A stretch of DNA of 10,000 bases from Botryococcus braunii (taxonomy: Eukaryota; Chlorophyta; Trebouxiophyceae): the NCBI GenBank assembly GCA_002005505.1, contig MVGU01000404.1:380001-390000 (forward strand), read 5' to 3'. The notes under the pieces were generated by a model, which was not told the origin of the DNA, made no database searches, and was given only the letters and a program-made list of their open reading frames with translations. This document shows positions 1 to 8,131 of this stretch, piece by piece. Position 1 is the stretch's first letter; each line of letters opens with the position of its first letter. The position numbers and the translations under genes are program-made.

Positions 1-3
1 AGG

Positions 4-21
4 ATCGATCATGTGATCGAT
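4..21. repeat. 8-bp perfect inverted repeat
   Basis: ATCGATCA and TGATCGAT are exact reverse complements separated by only TG. It is a near-perfect palindrome at the extreme left edge, with nothing adjacent that would give it a role. Confidence 0.6.
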
Positions 22-1028
22 GTATCTCGAAGCCTGTCCCCAGCAGCAGGCGGCAACCGGCCCACAGCTGGTACTTTCTCGGGGTGAAAAGCTCGCACGA
101 TCACGGATCTCCCTCGAAAGGCCTATTTTAGGGTCCTCCATTCCGGTCGATTCTTCACGTCAGCAAGCGATGTGAACATCTATATTTGTACGCCATGATG
201 CCATGGCACTTAACCATTTATGGTAGTGATAAAGCCACTTGGTTGGGCGAAAATGAAACAACAAACACAAAAGGACCGTTGCAAAAAGTGCAGGTGGCGA
301 AATTACCAAGGCCACGATTGTAGGGGTTTTCAACCTGCTGTACAATCCTTTTCCCGATTCCGTTTTGCTTCTTCTCGGCTCAGGATTCAGCTTTAATCCA
401 ATTTACTCCCTTTATGCAGGTATAGTCGGTATCCGTAACGGACATCAGTTGACGCGATGCCACGGCGATATCCCCACTGTCAGCAGTTCAGCCACGTGAG
501 CCTTGTGATGTGACCCAAAGGATGGAATCCGTCTCGTTGAATGGGAGTCCCACCATGGTCCCACATTTCTTCTTCTCCATTCAGGTCCGACAATTCTTCT
601 TCGTCCTTCTTGCTCATGGGACTCAACGTACATCCAGATGCTTCACTTCACACCTCGATCCAGATGGATCTCTGTCTTCTGGCATAAAACCTCTGGTATT
701 TCTAAACACCGGCAATGTAAGAATCTTATTACTACAGATACGAATGCTCACACCCCCTAATCCACAAAGTTACCAGATCCTTGGACCCCAGTTGTTCACA
801 CCACAAAGGGAACCAAATAGCGAGCTGTCGACCCATCCCTGGAGCAGTTGTGGAGCCCAACTGCCCAAAGTCAAATACCGACGCATCCCCGATGTAAAGG
901 GGAGGTCTGACCCACAATGCCCCTGCAGCATGCTGTCTTGACAGGATCGGATCAACTTTCTTTGTGAAGACCATCAAGCACATCCAAAGCACATGGCTGG
1001 AAATAAGCCGAGGCAGTTGATGGCATAA
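22..1028. other. No supported gene
   Basis: Several overlapping open frames exist on both strands and none is recognisable. The longest is a + strand frame (510-941, 143 codons) overlapped by a minus-strand frame (732-992). A minus-strand ATG at 617 opens a 45-codon, strongly acidic frame starting MSKKDEEELSDLNGEEE and ending at 480. It looks more protein-like than its neighbours but is short, has no splice context I can support and no family match. A 61-codon minus frame (160-345) has a hydrophobic stretch that could be a membrane segment by chance. I see no promoter or RNA gene. Confidence 0.4.
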
Positions 1029-1046
1029 AATCTAGCAACAAATTTA

Positions 1047-1337
1047 ATGCCTGATGTATTTTATAACTCCCGTGTGGGGGACCCAGCTGCGTTGAAAATT
1101 ATGGTTGTTGACGGACCAGATAATGCACACGTCTCGGACAATGGCGTGCTCAAGGCGTACACTAAAAATGTCGTGTATAAGGAAGTCATCTCTTACAGTA
1201 AGGCCAAGTTCTTTGGCAAGCCCGAGGTATCTTTAGGGATAATCTTTAGGGATATAATGGTGGAATCATGTAAACATGCATGTGTAAGCCATGCATTTTT
1301 CATTTCATTCTCCTACTTCCCCGATTTACATATGTAA
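1047..1337 (+). CDS. Possible hypothetical exon or small ORF
   Basis: An ATG at 1047 opens 96 codons ending at 1337, and the frame is open from 1029. The first 60 residues have a balanced, protein-like composition (MPDVFYNSRVGDPAALKIMV, then many K, V, Y and D). A possible splice donor, GAG|GTATCT, lies at 1226/1227. Beyond it the frame enters the short tandem repeats and the translation becomes hydrophobic and aromatic, so a real exon, if any, probably ends near 1226. I do not recognise the family and found no convincing partner exon nearby. Chance is a fair alternative. Confidence 0.22.
   Translation: MPDVFYNSRVGDPAALKIMVVDGPDNAHVSDNGVLKAYTKNVVYKEVISYSKAKFFGKPEVSLGIIFRDIMVESCKHACVSHAFFISFSYFPDLHM
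1229..1254. repeat. Tandem 13-bp duplication
   Basis: ATCTTTAGGGATA occurs twice back to back with no mismatch (1229-1241 and 1242-1254). The period is not a multiple of three, so it would shift the frame if it arose in coding DNA. Confidence 0.8.
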
Positions 1338-1380
1338 CCCATGCAATTTTCATTTCATTCTTCTTCTTCCCCGATCCGCA
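1281..1380. repeat. Tandem 50-bp duplication, two copies
   Basis: 1281-1330 and 1331-1380 align without gaps with about 8 mismatches in 50 (about 84% identity). Both contain CATTTCATTC followed by CTTCCCCGAT. It is a diverged local duplication in a pyrimidine-rich stretch, only 27 bp after the 13-bp duplication. Confidence 0.75.
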
Positions 1381-1459
1381 TCCATTATTTCAGAAGCTCT
1401 CCCCCGTCATCCCCTACTAGGATTTTTACAAGAACCTTACTTTTCCTAAGAATCTATAA

Positions 1460-1959
1460 TGTTGTACCACCATATCAGAGGAGCGACCCGGTCAGGGACG
1501 GGTGCTTCAACTGGTTTTATAAGAAAGAGTGAAGCCTAACTATATTTTGCATGCTTGAACCAGATCTCCATCTCGTATAACAATACGGGGGTGGTGTTGA
1601 AAGGTCTCTAGGTGGACGATTCCGTGCATTTCAAAGCTAGCGGGAGAACAAGCCTATCTAAACTGCGAGATATCAGCCCCACGAGGCTTATACTGGGCGG
1701 TACAGACCTAGCCCTTCGGGATCAAACTGCCGGGAGTAGTGGGGTGGGAGTTTAGGGCTTTCGCCCCCATCTTTCTTTTCGTGTCGCCTTTAGGGCTAGT
1801 GATCAGTACTGACTACTATAACTGGATTTCGTTACACTTGACATTGACCTAATTTAATGGTTCAGGTGTGTCCATAGCCCTCTAGCATGGAGGTTGTCTT
1901 TGTGGACGTGCGCACCGCCCTTCAAATGTGTTTCTTCAATTCATCTCATATCAACAACA
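1460..1959. mobile_element. Candidate solo long terminal repeat (LTR)
   Basis: The segment begins TGTTGT and ends ACAACA, the TG...CA inverted termini of LTR retrotransposons. It is 500 bp, a usual LTR size, and its right end (CATCTCATATCAACA) resembles many Copia-type LTR ends. TTTATAAG near 1514 could serve as a TATA element. The interior has small GC hairpins (GGGC-TTTC-GCCC near 1756, CC-CTTCGG near 1712). Against it, the flanks show no obvious 4-6 bp target-site duplication, no primer-binding site (TGG...) follows on the + strand, and no gag-pol frame adjoins. If the element runs on the minus strand, the purine tract AAGAAGAAG abutting its end at 1960 could be a remnant polypurine tract. 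This is inferred from termini and length only. Confidence 0.35.
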
Positions 1960-2320
1960 CTTCTTCTTAGATAGTTGTTTGCAGCTGGCTTTTTGCGTGT
2001 CCTGCTGCGTGCTGCTTTAAGATGTACAACCGTGTCTCCAAAGCTTGTTGCGTCGTGCGACACACTCTTCACTCCATACTTATGGCTTATGGCTTGATTA
2101 CAAACGTGCTGTGCAAGTATTTGGCATACCTTCTTCAATTTTCACACCCCCAACCCCCCCCCCTCCCCGGGGCCCCCAGGGGAATGTGTATCCCGGGACA
2201 GCACGCAATTCTAAATTTGGTTGCCAGTATAGGAGGGAGCCCGGGGGGTGGGGGGGGGCATGTCCGAAGGGTGTGGTATGTCAAATGCACATCACTTCGT
2301 TCAGGTTATGCAGTTTAGTT
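1960..2320. other. Intergenic stretch, no supported gene
   Basis: It holds two overlapping + strand frames (2022-2318 and 2045-2359) and one minus frame (1941-2138), none recognisable. The + frames run through the C-rich and G-rich tracts, giving proline- and glycine-rich translations that are low-complexity artefacts. Confidence 0.4.
2147..2258. repeat. C-run and G-run pair able to fold back
   Basis: A C-rich block (2147-2177, with C10 at 2154-2163 then CCGGGGCCCCC) is followed about 55 bp later by a G-rich block (2232-2258, with CCCGGGGGG, T, then G9). The second is close to the reverse complement of the first, so the pair could form a GC-rich hairpin. The G-block alone could also form a quadruplex. 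Confidence 0.5.
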
Positions 2321-2355
2321 AAAGGAAAAGTGAAATATATCAGTCCCAGGCCCCG

Positions 2356-2598
2356 ATGACAGTTCTTGTAATTTTATTATCTATCCTAACTGCATTAACA
2401 CTGGTAGTGAAGGTGCATTTGCAAATGCACCAATTGGGGCAATTCTCTCAACAACCTCACGCGTTCCTCCTGGCCTCCCCTCCTGCCATAGGCCTTGCAG
2501 CACATGCCCTCAGCAAGGTGTGCCCCGCCAGCAACCCTTTTTGTTGCTACGTGCTTTGCCAACAAATTCCTTCGATCGTAGGAGAGTGCACTATCTAA
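2356..2598 (+). CDS. Possible small secreted or membrane-anchored protein
   Basis: An ATG opens 80 codons. Residues 1-19 (MTVLVILLSILTALTLVVK) form a hydrophobic stretch like a signal peptide or signal anchor, although no charged residue precedes it. The C-terminal part has five cysteines with spacing C-x6-CC-x3-C-x9-C. A TATA-like sequence (AATATATC) lies about 15-22 bp upstream, inside the left arm of the inverted repeat. I do not recognise a family. It lies opposite a longer minus-strand frame, and at most one of the two is likely to be real. Confidence 0.2.
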   Translation: MTVLVILLSILTALTLVVKVHLQMHQLGQFSQQPHAFLLASPPAIGLAAHALSKVCPASNPFCCYVLCQQIPSIVGECTI

Positions 2599-2811
2599 GG
2601 GATTCCGAAGAAAAGGGCGTCGATCATTAGTGTTTCCCGTCTTGACACCTCGCAGCAAATACATCGGCAAATTTGTGTCCAGACAGCAAACCACCACATG
2701 CCACCACCAATGCTGACTGTGCTGCTGGGCAAGCCTCAGCAGATGACGTTTCTTAGAGCATGAGAGAGATGGTCTACTCCTGGCATCCCGGTCTGGAATC
2801 TTCGTCCTCAT
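2395..2811 (-). CDS. Unassigned minus-strand ORF
   Basis: The open frame extends from 2877, but the first codon there is TTG. The first ATG is at 2811, giving 138 residues. The product would be basic and rich in R, H, Q and L, with a run of three tryptophans and no recognisable domain. It lies fully within the inverted-repeat arms and overlaps the + strand ORF at 2356-2598 head-on. I see no splice pattern or promoter that favours it. Confidence 0.18.
   Translation of the reverse strand: MRTKIPDRDARSRPSLSCSKKRHLLRLAQQHSQHWWWHVVVCCLDTNLPMYLLRGVKTGNTNDRRPFLRNPLDSALSYDRRNLLAKHVATKRVAGGAHLAEGMCCKAYGRRGGQEERVRLLRELPQLVHLQMHLHYQC
2412..2431. repeat. Perfect 20-bp palindrome
   Basis: GGTGCATTTGCAAATGCACC equals its own reverse complement with no spacer. 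CCAATTGG follows immediately (2430-2437), a second palindrome overlapping its end. A dimeric transcription-factor site is possible but nothing identifies the factor. Confidence 0.7.
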
Positions 2812-2818
2812 GAAGCAG

Positions 2819-2864
2819 CTTGAGCTCGTGCTGATGGTACCCTTGAGCTGGTGCTGCTGGCCCG
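2819..2864. repeat. Short imperfect tandem repeat, 23-bp unit
   Basis: CTTGAGCTCGTGCTGATGG (2819-2837) recurs as CTTGAGCTGGTGCTGCTGG (2842-2860), period 23, with two mismatches over these 19 bases. Confidence 0.5.
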
Positions 2865-2877
2865 AGCTCCTATCCAA

Positions 2878-3543
2878 GATCTACTTTGGATGTAGGGAAC
2901 GTGGTATTTATGGTTTACTTTTGGCCCGCTTGCTTTTTATGATGTCGTGGACTTGACTTCCCAGTGGGGAGGCCCCAGTGAGGCTGCCCCACCATTACTG
3001 GTGTTCCCGGGAACAGAATACAGATATATTTCACTTTTCCCTTCAAATGTTTTTAGATAGACATGTGCAGATACATGTTACAGTCGTCAATCTAACGTCT
3101 ACACCTCATCGAGTATCAGTTACACTTTCAAGTTCATATGAACTGATGAGACTATGAACACGCATGGCATTTGGTCATGTCCTGCAGGCAGGGACATGTC
3201 ACATGTGTGACTCCATCGCCCCTTCACGGCACGTGCACAACGTGCACAGGCGCCCTATGAGTTTCGCCACTTGGCGAACGCTTGAGCCCCAGGAATTCGG
3301 CAGCATATTTGTGGAAGTACGGTTCAAGGGCATTTCCGTCCGGGTAGTTGGTTCGAACTGGCCTATTGGGCTATCGCAGATGTACGGAACTTTCGCCGCA
3401 ACCTCATGGGGGCCGCATAAACGCAGCGCCAGCTTCCGTTCCGAGCGGCAAAGGTGTTCCCGCTGCTCATGGAATTGCTTGCATTGCAATTGCAACATCA
3501 TACAAGCAAGTTTCAAACCAGGACCGCAATGCACCTACACAAA
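2878..3543. other. Region upstream of the cyclin-like gene
   Basis: No gene is supported. Small symmetric sites are dense: GTTCCCGGGAAC (3003-3014), AGTTCATATGAACT (3131-3144), a 7-bp stem CATGTCC/GGACATG (about 3177-3197) and TTGCAATTGCAA (3484-3495). The last lies about 50 bp before the chosen start and is a plausible promoter-proximal site. Two opposed frames (+ 3164-3559, cysteine-rich near its end; minus 3199-3534) overlap completely and look like chance. No clear TATA box is visible. Confidence 0.4.
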
Positions 3544-5150
3544 ATGTCTTCTACAATAGATATTACTATGGATGAACGTCCTACTGATGAAACGCCTCAG
3601 CCAGCGTGCGACTCTTCGTCGCAGCATTCTGACCAGACCTCGTTCATACATGAAGCAGACAGGCAGCAAGATTGTTCTTCTGGGAGTAGTCCAGCAGTCA
3701 ATAGCCTTCAGCAAACGGTAGGTATAATTTTATCGCAACTTCCTTAAAGCCAATGCCTGTCGCATGGCCTGCTTATAGAGGGAAAAATGTGCAACTGGTA
3801 TCTTATGATGCAGGACCTTGATACTGATATAACCCATTCTGGAAAACGGAAACGACCACGGGATGTGGTGCGGCATTCGGCTGTCCAAGGAAAGCAGCGG
3901 GGGCCCCTTCCAGACCTGCATCAGCAAACGCATGACGAGCTGAACAGTAATTTTCTGAGTTTATTACAACACTGGACGTCACGCATGCAGAGCATGCAGC
4001 CGAAGTGCAATTTCGACTGTGATGTATTCAATAGAAGCCTCGCTATCATGTACAGGTACGTACGAGCTCCGGTAACGGAGCCCTCCTCTAGAGGGAAACA
4101 GAAGGACGGGCCTGGTTGCGAAACAGATAACAATTACTTCTATGATTCTTTTGAGATACTTAAAGAGCAAGGCTCCTTTATTTTCTGACCTTCTCGCGCG
4201 TACGTTATGTTCTTCATCTTGTTTCATACATTTCCAGACATTCTTCATGCGCTGCCCAGACACACCCGGAATCCTTCAATGTGGACACCCCAAACAAACA
4301 ATGCCCCTTTTTCACTATTGAAGCTGGAGAGAGACGTTTTTCATTCGGCTCAGCGGGACTTGAACTCTACCGGCGTTTTGTGAAAATTGAACGGAGGCAC
4401 ATTGCCCGCGGATGCTGCTTATCACAAGCTCAGAACCAATCTGCAATTCTCAACGTTTCAGGGACTGAGATGGAGATTCGGAATATGCCTCTTTGGGTGG
4501 GAAGGTAGCATGAGGCCTGGTAATTGTCCAGAAACTTTTTCAACATTCAGTTAGTGGCAATATCAAGAGCTTGCTGTATGTAGACTCGAAAAAGGAATGG
4601 AAGGGTGGAAACGGGCCCCAAAGGGGGATGGGTGCTGTTTGCTTCTTTAAGTCCAGTTTCAATTGCTCAGGAAGCTGTGCCGTGAGGCCCTGCAATTTTA
4701 TTGGCAGGTAAAGATGCAAGTACAAAATACATTGGGGTTATCTATGCCTTGATAAAGCATGGTGTTAAAGTATGGCTGCCATCACTTCAAGGACACAGGC
4801 ATAGAGAAGGTTCCTGTGCAACATCTCCTTGCCTCGCCTCTTAATACCAAAGACAAGGCCCTGTTGGCAGAAGACCTGACTACCACGTATCCCACATGAA
4901 CACATCTGCATGTCTCCGCAGGTACATGGACAAAAACGGTGTGCGAAGCATTCCCTTCCACAACGCCCGTCAGCTTCAGTCGGACCTTGCTGCCTGCCTG
5001 TGGCTCTCCAGCAAAGCCGATGGAATCAGATCCTGCGTCCCCAGCAGAACGCTGATCACAAAAGCCACGGAGGTTCTCCCATGCCACATCAGCATGTCGG
5101 AACTGTCCATCTTGGAGTCCCTGGAATGGAACCTTAACATCATCACCTAA
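3544..5150 (+). CDS. Divergent cyclin-like protein, spliced gene (three exons)
   Basis: Exons 3544-3717, 3814-4055 and 4922-5150 join in phase at GT-AG sites (ACG|GTAGGT to GCAG|GAC; CAG|GTACGT to CGCAG|G), giving 645 nt and 214 residues. Residues 1-66 are acidic, Ser/Gln-rich and probably disordered. KRKRPR (69-74) is a likely nuclear localisation signal. About 99-214 reads as one cyclin box: CDVFNRSLAIMYRYM aligns ungapped to the second helix region of D-type cyclins, then LQSDLAACLWLSSK matches LQLLGATCMFVASK, and SELSILESLEWNLNIIT matches the fifth helix. K170 and E199 correspond to the CDK-contacting Lys and Glu (K266/E295 in cyclin A), with the same 29-residue spacing. The loop before LQ is about six residues longer than in cyclin D1. 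Expected role: activating subunit of a cyclin-dependent kinase. The second cyclin fold is absent. In-frame ATGs at 3469 and 3529 would lengthen the N-terminus. The partner kinase is unknown. Confidence 0.6.
3718..3813 (+). other. Intron 1 of the cyclin-like gene (96 nt)
   Basis: Donor ACG|GTAGGT and acceptor TATGATGCAG|GAC, phase 0 on both sides. Without splicing the frame reaches a stop at 3745-3747, so removal is needed to connect the N-terminus with the nuclear-localisation and cyclin-box segments. Confidence 0.6.
4056..4921 (+). other. Intron 2 of the cyclin-like gene (866 nt in the simplest model)
   Basis: Donor TACAG|GTACGT and acceptor TCTCCGCAG|GTAC. The split codon AG|G gives R139. 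Joining the flanking exons rebuilds a continuous cyclin helix (MYR then YMDKN). The intron is long compared with intron 1 and contains further splice-like blocks at 4238-4504 and 4671-4707. Confidence 0.5.
4238..4504 (+). other. Candidate cassette exon inside intron 2
   Basis: The acceptor CATTTCCAG|ACATT and donor GGGAAG|GTAGCA bound 267 nt (89 codons). The block starts after two bases of a codon and ends with two bases of the next, so it can be included or skipped without a frameshift. The frame is open from 4164 to 4508. Its translation (FFTIEAGERRFSFGSAGLEL, YRRFVKIERR) is protein-like but matches no family I know. Inclusion would give a 303-residue protein with the insert placed inside the cyclin box at R139/Y140, which should disrupt the fold. 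Confidence 0.35.
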
Positions 5151-5429
5151 CCATTCCAGGCCAGGCGGCAGTCCATTCTTTTTGCTCCAGAATTGAGTTC
5201 CAGCGGGCGCGAGGCAGCACATGCTGTTCACAACAGATTTTGGGCGCCGGTTAATGTATTTTACATATGCACACATGTGTGTGCACCCTCCGGTCCCCTC
5301 GGCACCTGGGAGACCAGAAGGCCGGGGGGTGCCAGCCTCATGCCACATCGGCGAGGCCTTCTGATTTCCTGGGTAACCGCAAGACCCCAAGGGCCGGGGG
5401 GGGGGGGGGGCATCACAGGGGTAGAGTGA
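5151..5429 (+). other. Open frame continuing past the cyclin stop
   Basis: After TAA at 5148-5150 the same frame stays open for 92 codons, to a TGA at 5427-5429. The first residues, PFQARRQSILFAPELSSS, are what one might expect to follow the box: cyclins commonly have T-P-x-x-F at this point (TPHDF in cyclin D1). Further on, the translation becomes Gly/Pro/Arg-rich and runs through a G15 tract, so coding character is lost by about 5250. It may be a remnant 3' part of a longer ancestral cyclin, or untranslated sequence. Confidence 0.3.
5320..5410. repeat. Two GGCCGGGGGG modules, the second with G15
   Basis: AAGGCCGGGGGGTGCC (near 5320) and AAGGGCCGG followed by G15 (5396-5410) share the core and orientation. 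The sequence between them is unremarkable. The same core appears near 2240 and 8473. Confidence 0.45.
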
Positions 5430-6644
5430 CCCTTGGGCAGATTTTGGGGCTCTTGGCTGTCCATTCCGTGGAGAAGTGCTTGGGGATATGAGAGAAGTAG
5501 AAGGTGAAGGATTTGTCCGTTTTTGGTGACTTGGAGACTAGGCAGGTCCAGGGGGGCTTTCTAGCCACGGAACACCAACCTCTCATGGTCAAATTCAGCA
5601 AAGTCTGAACTTTTTATCAAGTCCAAAGGATCCCACAAGTCCAGTGCTAAGCAATAGAATGCGTGGCAAGCCCAGTAGAGTCTAGGCCTGGCCTTTCTGG
5701 AAGTCGAGACGAATTCAGACCTGGACTGTTCCGTCGTAGACGTGGACCAATGTCTCTGTTCTGCAAGTCCCATGTCCCAATCTCTTCTGCTGGGGGGTTC
5801 TGCCTGGCAGACAGGTTCAAATGCCCTCTACCTGGTCCAAAAGACCAGTTAGGGTCCTTAAGATCTAAAGCGGTCCAGTCCTGCTGAGGGGATCTAGAGC
5901 GAGTACACGTGCCACTCAGGACCACTGCAGCATCCTTTTTTCCCCCCCCTTTTTTTTCACAAGACAAGAATGACTTAGAAGGTCCCCTAGGAAAGGGAGG
6001 ATGGACTCGATGCAGGGCATTGGACCCTCCAAGTAGGTTCATCTGGGACCATTTGAGGGCAAATCAACAGCTCATGGGTAACGGCCACGGCACAGTGTAC
6101 TGCATCGAGTTGGTTCTCCCTGTCAACAGTGAACATTGTCCAGAAAGTTGTACATCTGTTTGTCAGTACAATTCCTTGCATCCATTCCACCCAACCCCCT
6201 ACATTTTGGGGGTTGTGGCTCATCATTGGGTCACAAGACCAGAGGTGGGGAGCCCAGACAGATCATCTGTCCCGGGCCAAAAAGGCCCAGGAGGGGCATA
6301 TGGGGTTTTGTCCCCTCCAAGAGTCCAAGGTATTAGGTCTACTGGTCCGTAATCAAGTTTTGTGGAGTCTGATTTTATTCCCTTTTTTCGCTTTTCTTCC
6401 GGACAGAAGCGCCTGGGCGCCCATACGGTCAAGGCTCCCCGAGGTTTTGCTTTTCCAGTTGTGAACCAATGCTCAATAAAGTGAACCCGCGAAAGGCTCT
6501 CTTTGCTCGTGAGGTTGACGTACTGGCTTGCACGAGTAGGTCGCCCGGCAAAGGGAGGCGTTTCTAGAATAAAATGAGGCCGACTGAAGCCTCTCTGTTG
6601 GCTTAAACAGTTAAAGTTTTCGAGGTAAGCAAGACGCCTCACAA
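5430..6644. other. No supported gene
   Basis: Several frames of 70-147 codons overlap on both strands (for example + 5909-6352 and minus 5647-6042 and 6223-6642). None has a domain, and no set of splice sites links them convincingly. 5620-5890 repeatedly uses GGTCC/GTCCAG-type words. Two stem-loops stand out: CTGGTC-CAAAA-GACCAG (5832-5848) and GGGCC-AAAAA-GGCCC (6274-6288). A T6-C8-T8 pyrimidine block lies at 5936-5957. AATAAA hexamers at 6475-6480 and 6568-6573 could be polyadenylation signals, but no + strand gene leads to them. Confidence 0.4.
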
Positions 6645-7928
6645 GTGAAGGTGAAAAGATATCAGCACAGAGCCAGGACAGGCAAACATGCTCCGAGTTC
6701 GGATCAGTTTGCTGGCACTTTCATGCCCCATTTAGATAAAGCTTATGACTCCCGCACTTCGGTCGGGCCGTCAGGCATTGAACTTCGTGCGACTGAATCG
6801 GACACTGCACAGTACCGCCTTGCATTCTAGGACTAGAGATTTGTACACAATATTCTGCTCGAAAATACATCGGCGTGTGGTCAGTTGGTTTCGCACTCAA
6901 GAGGGCATGGCAGCCTAACTATTTTGAAAGGCCATGAACCGCGCCCCTGAGCACGGGAGGGGCTGGCTATGAGCACCACCCCCTTGCGCTGGGGCCACCC
7001 CCTCCTCCTGCTCAGAGCTTTCTGCCAGTGAAGTCTGTAGCCCGTCCGGAGAGACGCACCTCTAATGTGTAGAAGGGGTCGTCCGTACACACCAACCAGC
7101 ACCAGTTTTCGAAGAACGAAACCACCCGGCATTTTTTGTAGGAAGAAGACCGGCCATGTGTGTCAGAGGATTAGAAGCTGCCATCCATCATCATCATCAT
7201 CATTATCGCTCAGCATCTGGTCACCATTGTAAGCATTATGGCCAAGACTGGGATTTTTAGAATAGCAGGTCGAAGGGCTTCAAAAGGCTGTTGCTTGGTG
7301 TTAACAAGACAAGCCCCTGCTCAGCCCATGCTTGGGCTTCACTCGCTTGGGGTGTCAACAAATGTCAAAACACGGCCATGTGTGCAGTTAGTTTCACTGG
7401 TGTGCAATCCACACCCGCCTAGGTATATGGGGAATACAACCCCCGATTTCATACTTGAAATGTATATTTCATACAGGCAGCTGACCCATTCTGTATTTAG
7501 TTTATCGACTGCAAAGGCCCATGCGTGTATTGCCCTCGAGCCCTTCTTACAGAAGTTGTCATAGCACCTGGAGGGTGAGGTCAGTCTCTAGCCAAGCTGG
7601 GTTGATGAACATGGCTCACTCCGTGAGCTTTCCATCACAGCTGCAGCCCATGTTCAAACCAGCTTGATGCCACAAGTGTCCATTTCGTTGTAATTCTTTG
7701 CACCGTCTGTGAGTTCAATGCACCTTGGCTCGAGCATCACGGTCTGCAAAACTACTTGTCACAATGTCTCCCTCTGGACCACCACCACCATACATTGCCT
7801 CACAACTGCGAGATGGAACACGACTTCTTGTTCTTTTTGTCCCTTGCTAAGACCTTGTTGTTCTTGTCACTTTCCAGTCCACAGCCGCTTGCTAAGAGTT
7901 TATGTAAGCTTTCCCTCTTTTCTCCTCC

Positions 7929-7930
<2 letters not shown>
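6645..7930. other. No supported gene
   Basis: The open frames are short: + 6645-6830 (61 codons), minus 6881-7132 (83 codons) and + 7238-7564 (ATG, 108 codons). None is recognised. The last has ordinary amino-acid composition and could be a small hypothetical protein, but nothing beyond openness supports it. No RNA gene or promoter is evident. Confidence 0.35.
7186..7203. repeat. (CAT)6 microsatellite
   Basis: Six consecutive CAT units, with a further CCAT just before and a diverged TAT after. Confidence 0.9.
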
Positions 7931-8103
<173 letters not shown>

Positions 8104-8108
8104 CCTTT

Positions 8109-8131
8109 GTGTATGTGTGCACGCGCGCGCG
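8109..8131. repeat. Alternating purine-pyrimidine tract (Z-DNA type)
   Basis: Twenty-three bases alternate strictly between purine and pyrimidine, GTGTATGTGTGCACGCGCGC onward, ending in a (GC)n core. It sits 8 bp after the CT tract, so two sequences prone to non-B DNA are adjacent. Confidence 0.7.

Larger units (their letters stand above)
2321..3043. repeat. Dispersed inverted repeat, 21-bp arms about 680 bp apart
   Basis: AAAGGAAAAGTGAAATATATC at 2321-2341 matches the reverse complement of 3023-3043 at 20 of 21 positions. The arms bracket both unassigned opposite-strand ORFs described below. Similarity outside the arms is poor, so these could be ends of a decayed element or two copies of a short interspersed repeat in opposite orientation. 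Confidence 0.6.

Noticed and set aside
3141..3165. CTGATGAG, as in a hammerhead ribozyme core
   Set aside because: No GAAA follows at the expected place, and no stem II or stem III can be drawn.
3350..3358. GGTTCGAAC resembling a tRNA B box
   Set aside because: No T-stem pairing, no A box at the right distance and no acceptor stem. The similar GGGTTCGATCG on the minus strand at 8246-8256 fails in the same way.
3164..3559. 131-codon + strand frame just upstream of, and overlapping, the cyclin-like start
   Set aside because: It is in a different frame from exon 1, fully overlapped by an opposite frame, and has no recognisable domain despite a Cys-rich patch.
4671..4707. 37-nt mini-exon with a strong acceptor (TTGCTCAG) and donor (GGCAG|GTAAAG)
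   Set aside because: In the frame arriving from 4504 it ends in phase 0, which throws exon 4922-5150 out of its cyclin frame; the other frames hit a stop or mismatch upstream. A GC donor at 4704 would fit the phase but is weaker. It is kept only as a curiosity.
4782..5390. 202-codon minus-strand open frame opposite the last cyclin exon
   Set aside because: It lies opposite coding sequence with better-supported splice sites and a recognisable domain, and its own translation has no family features. It is an antisense shadow.
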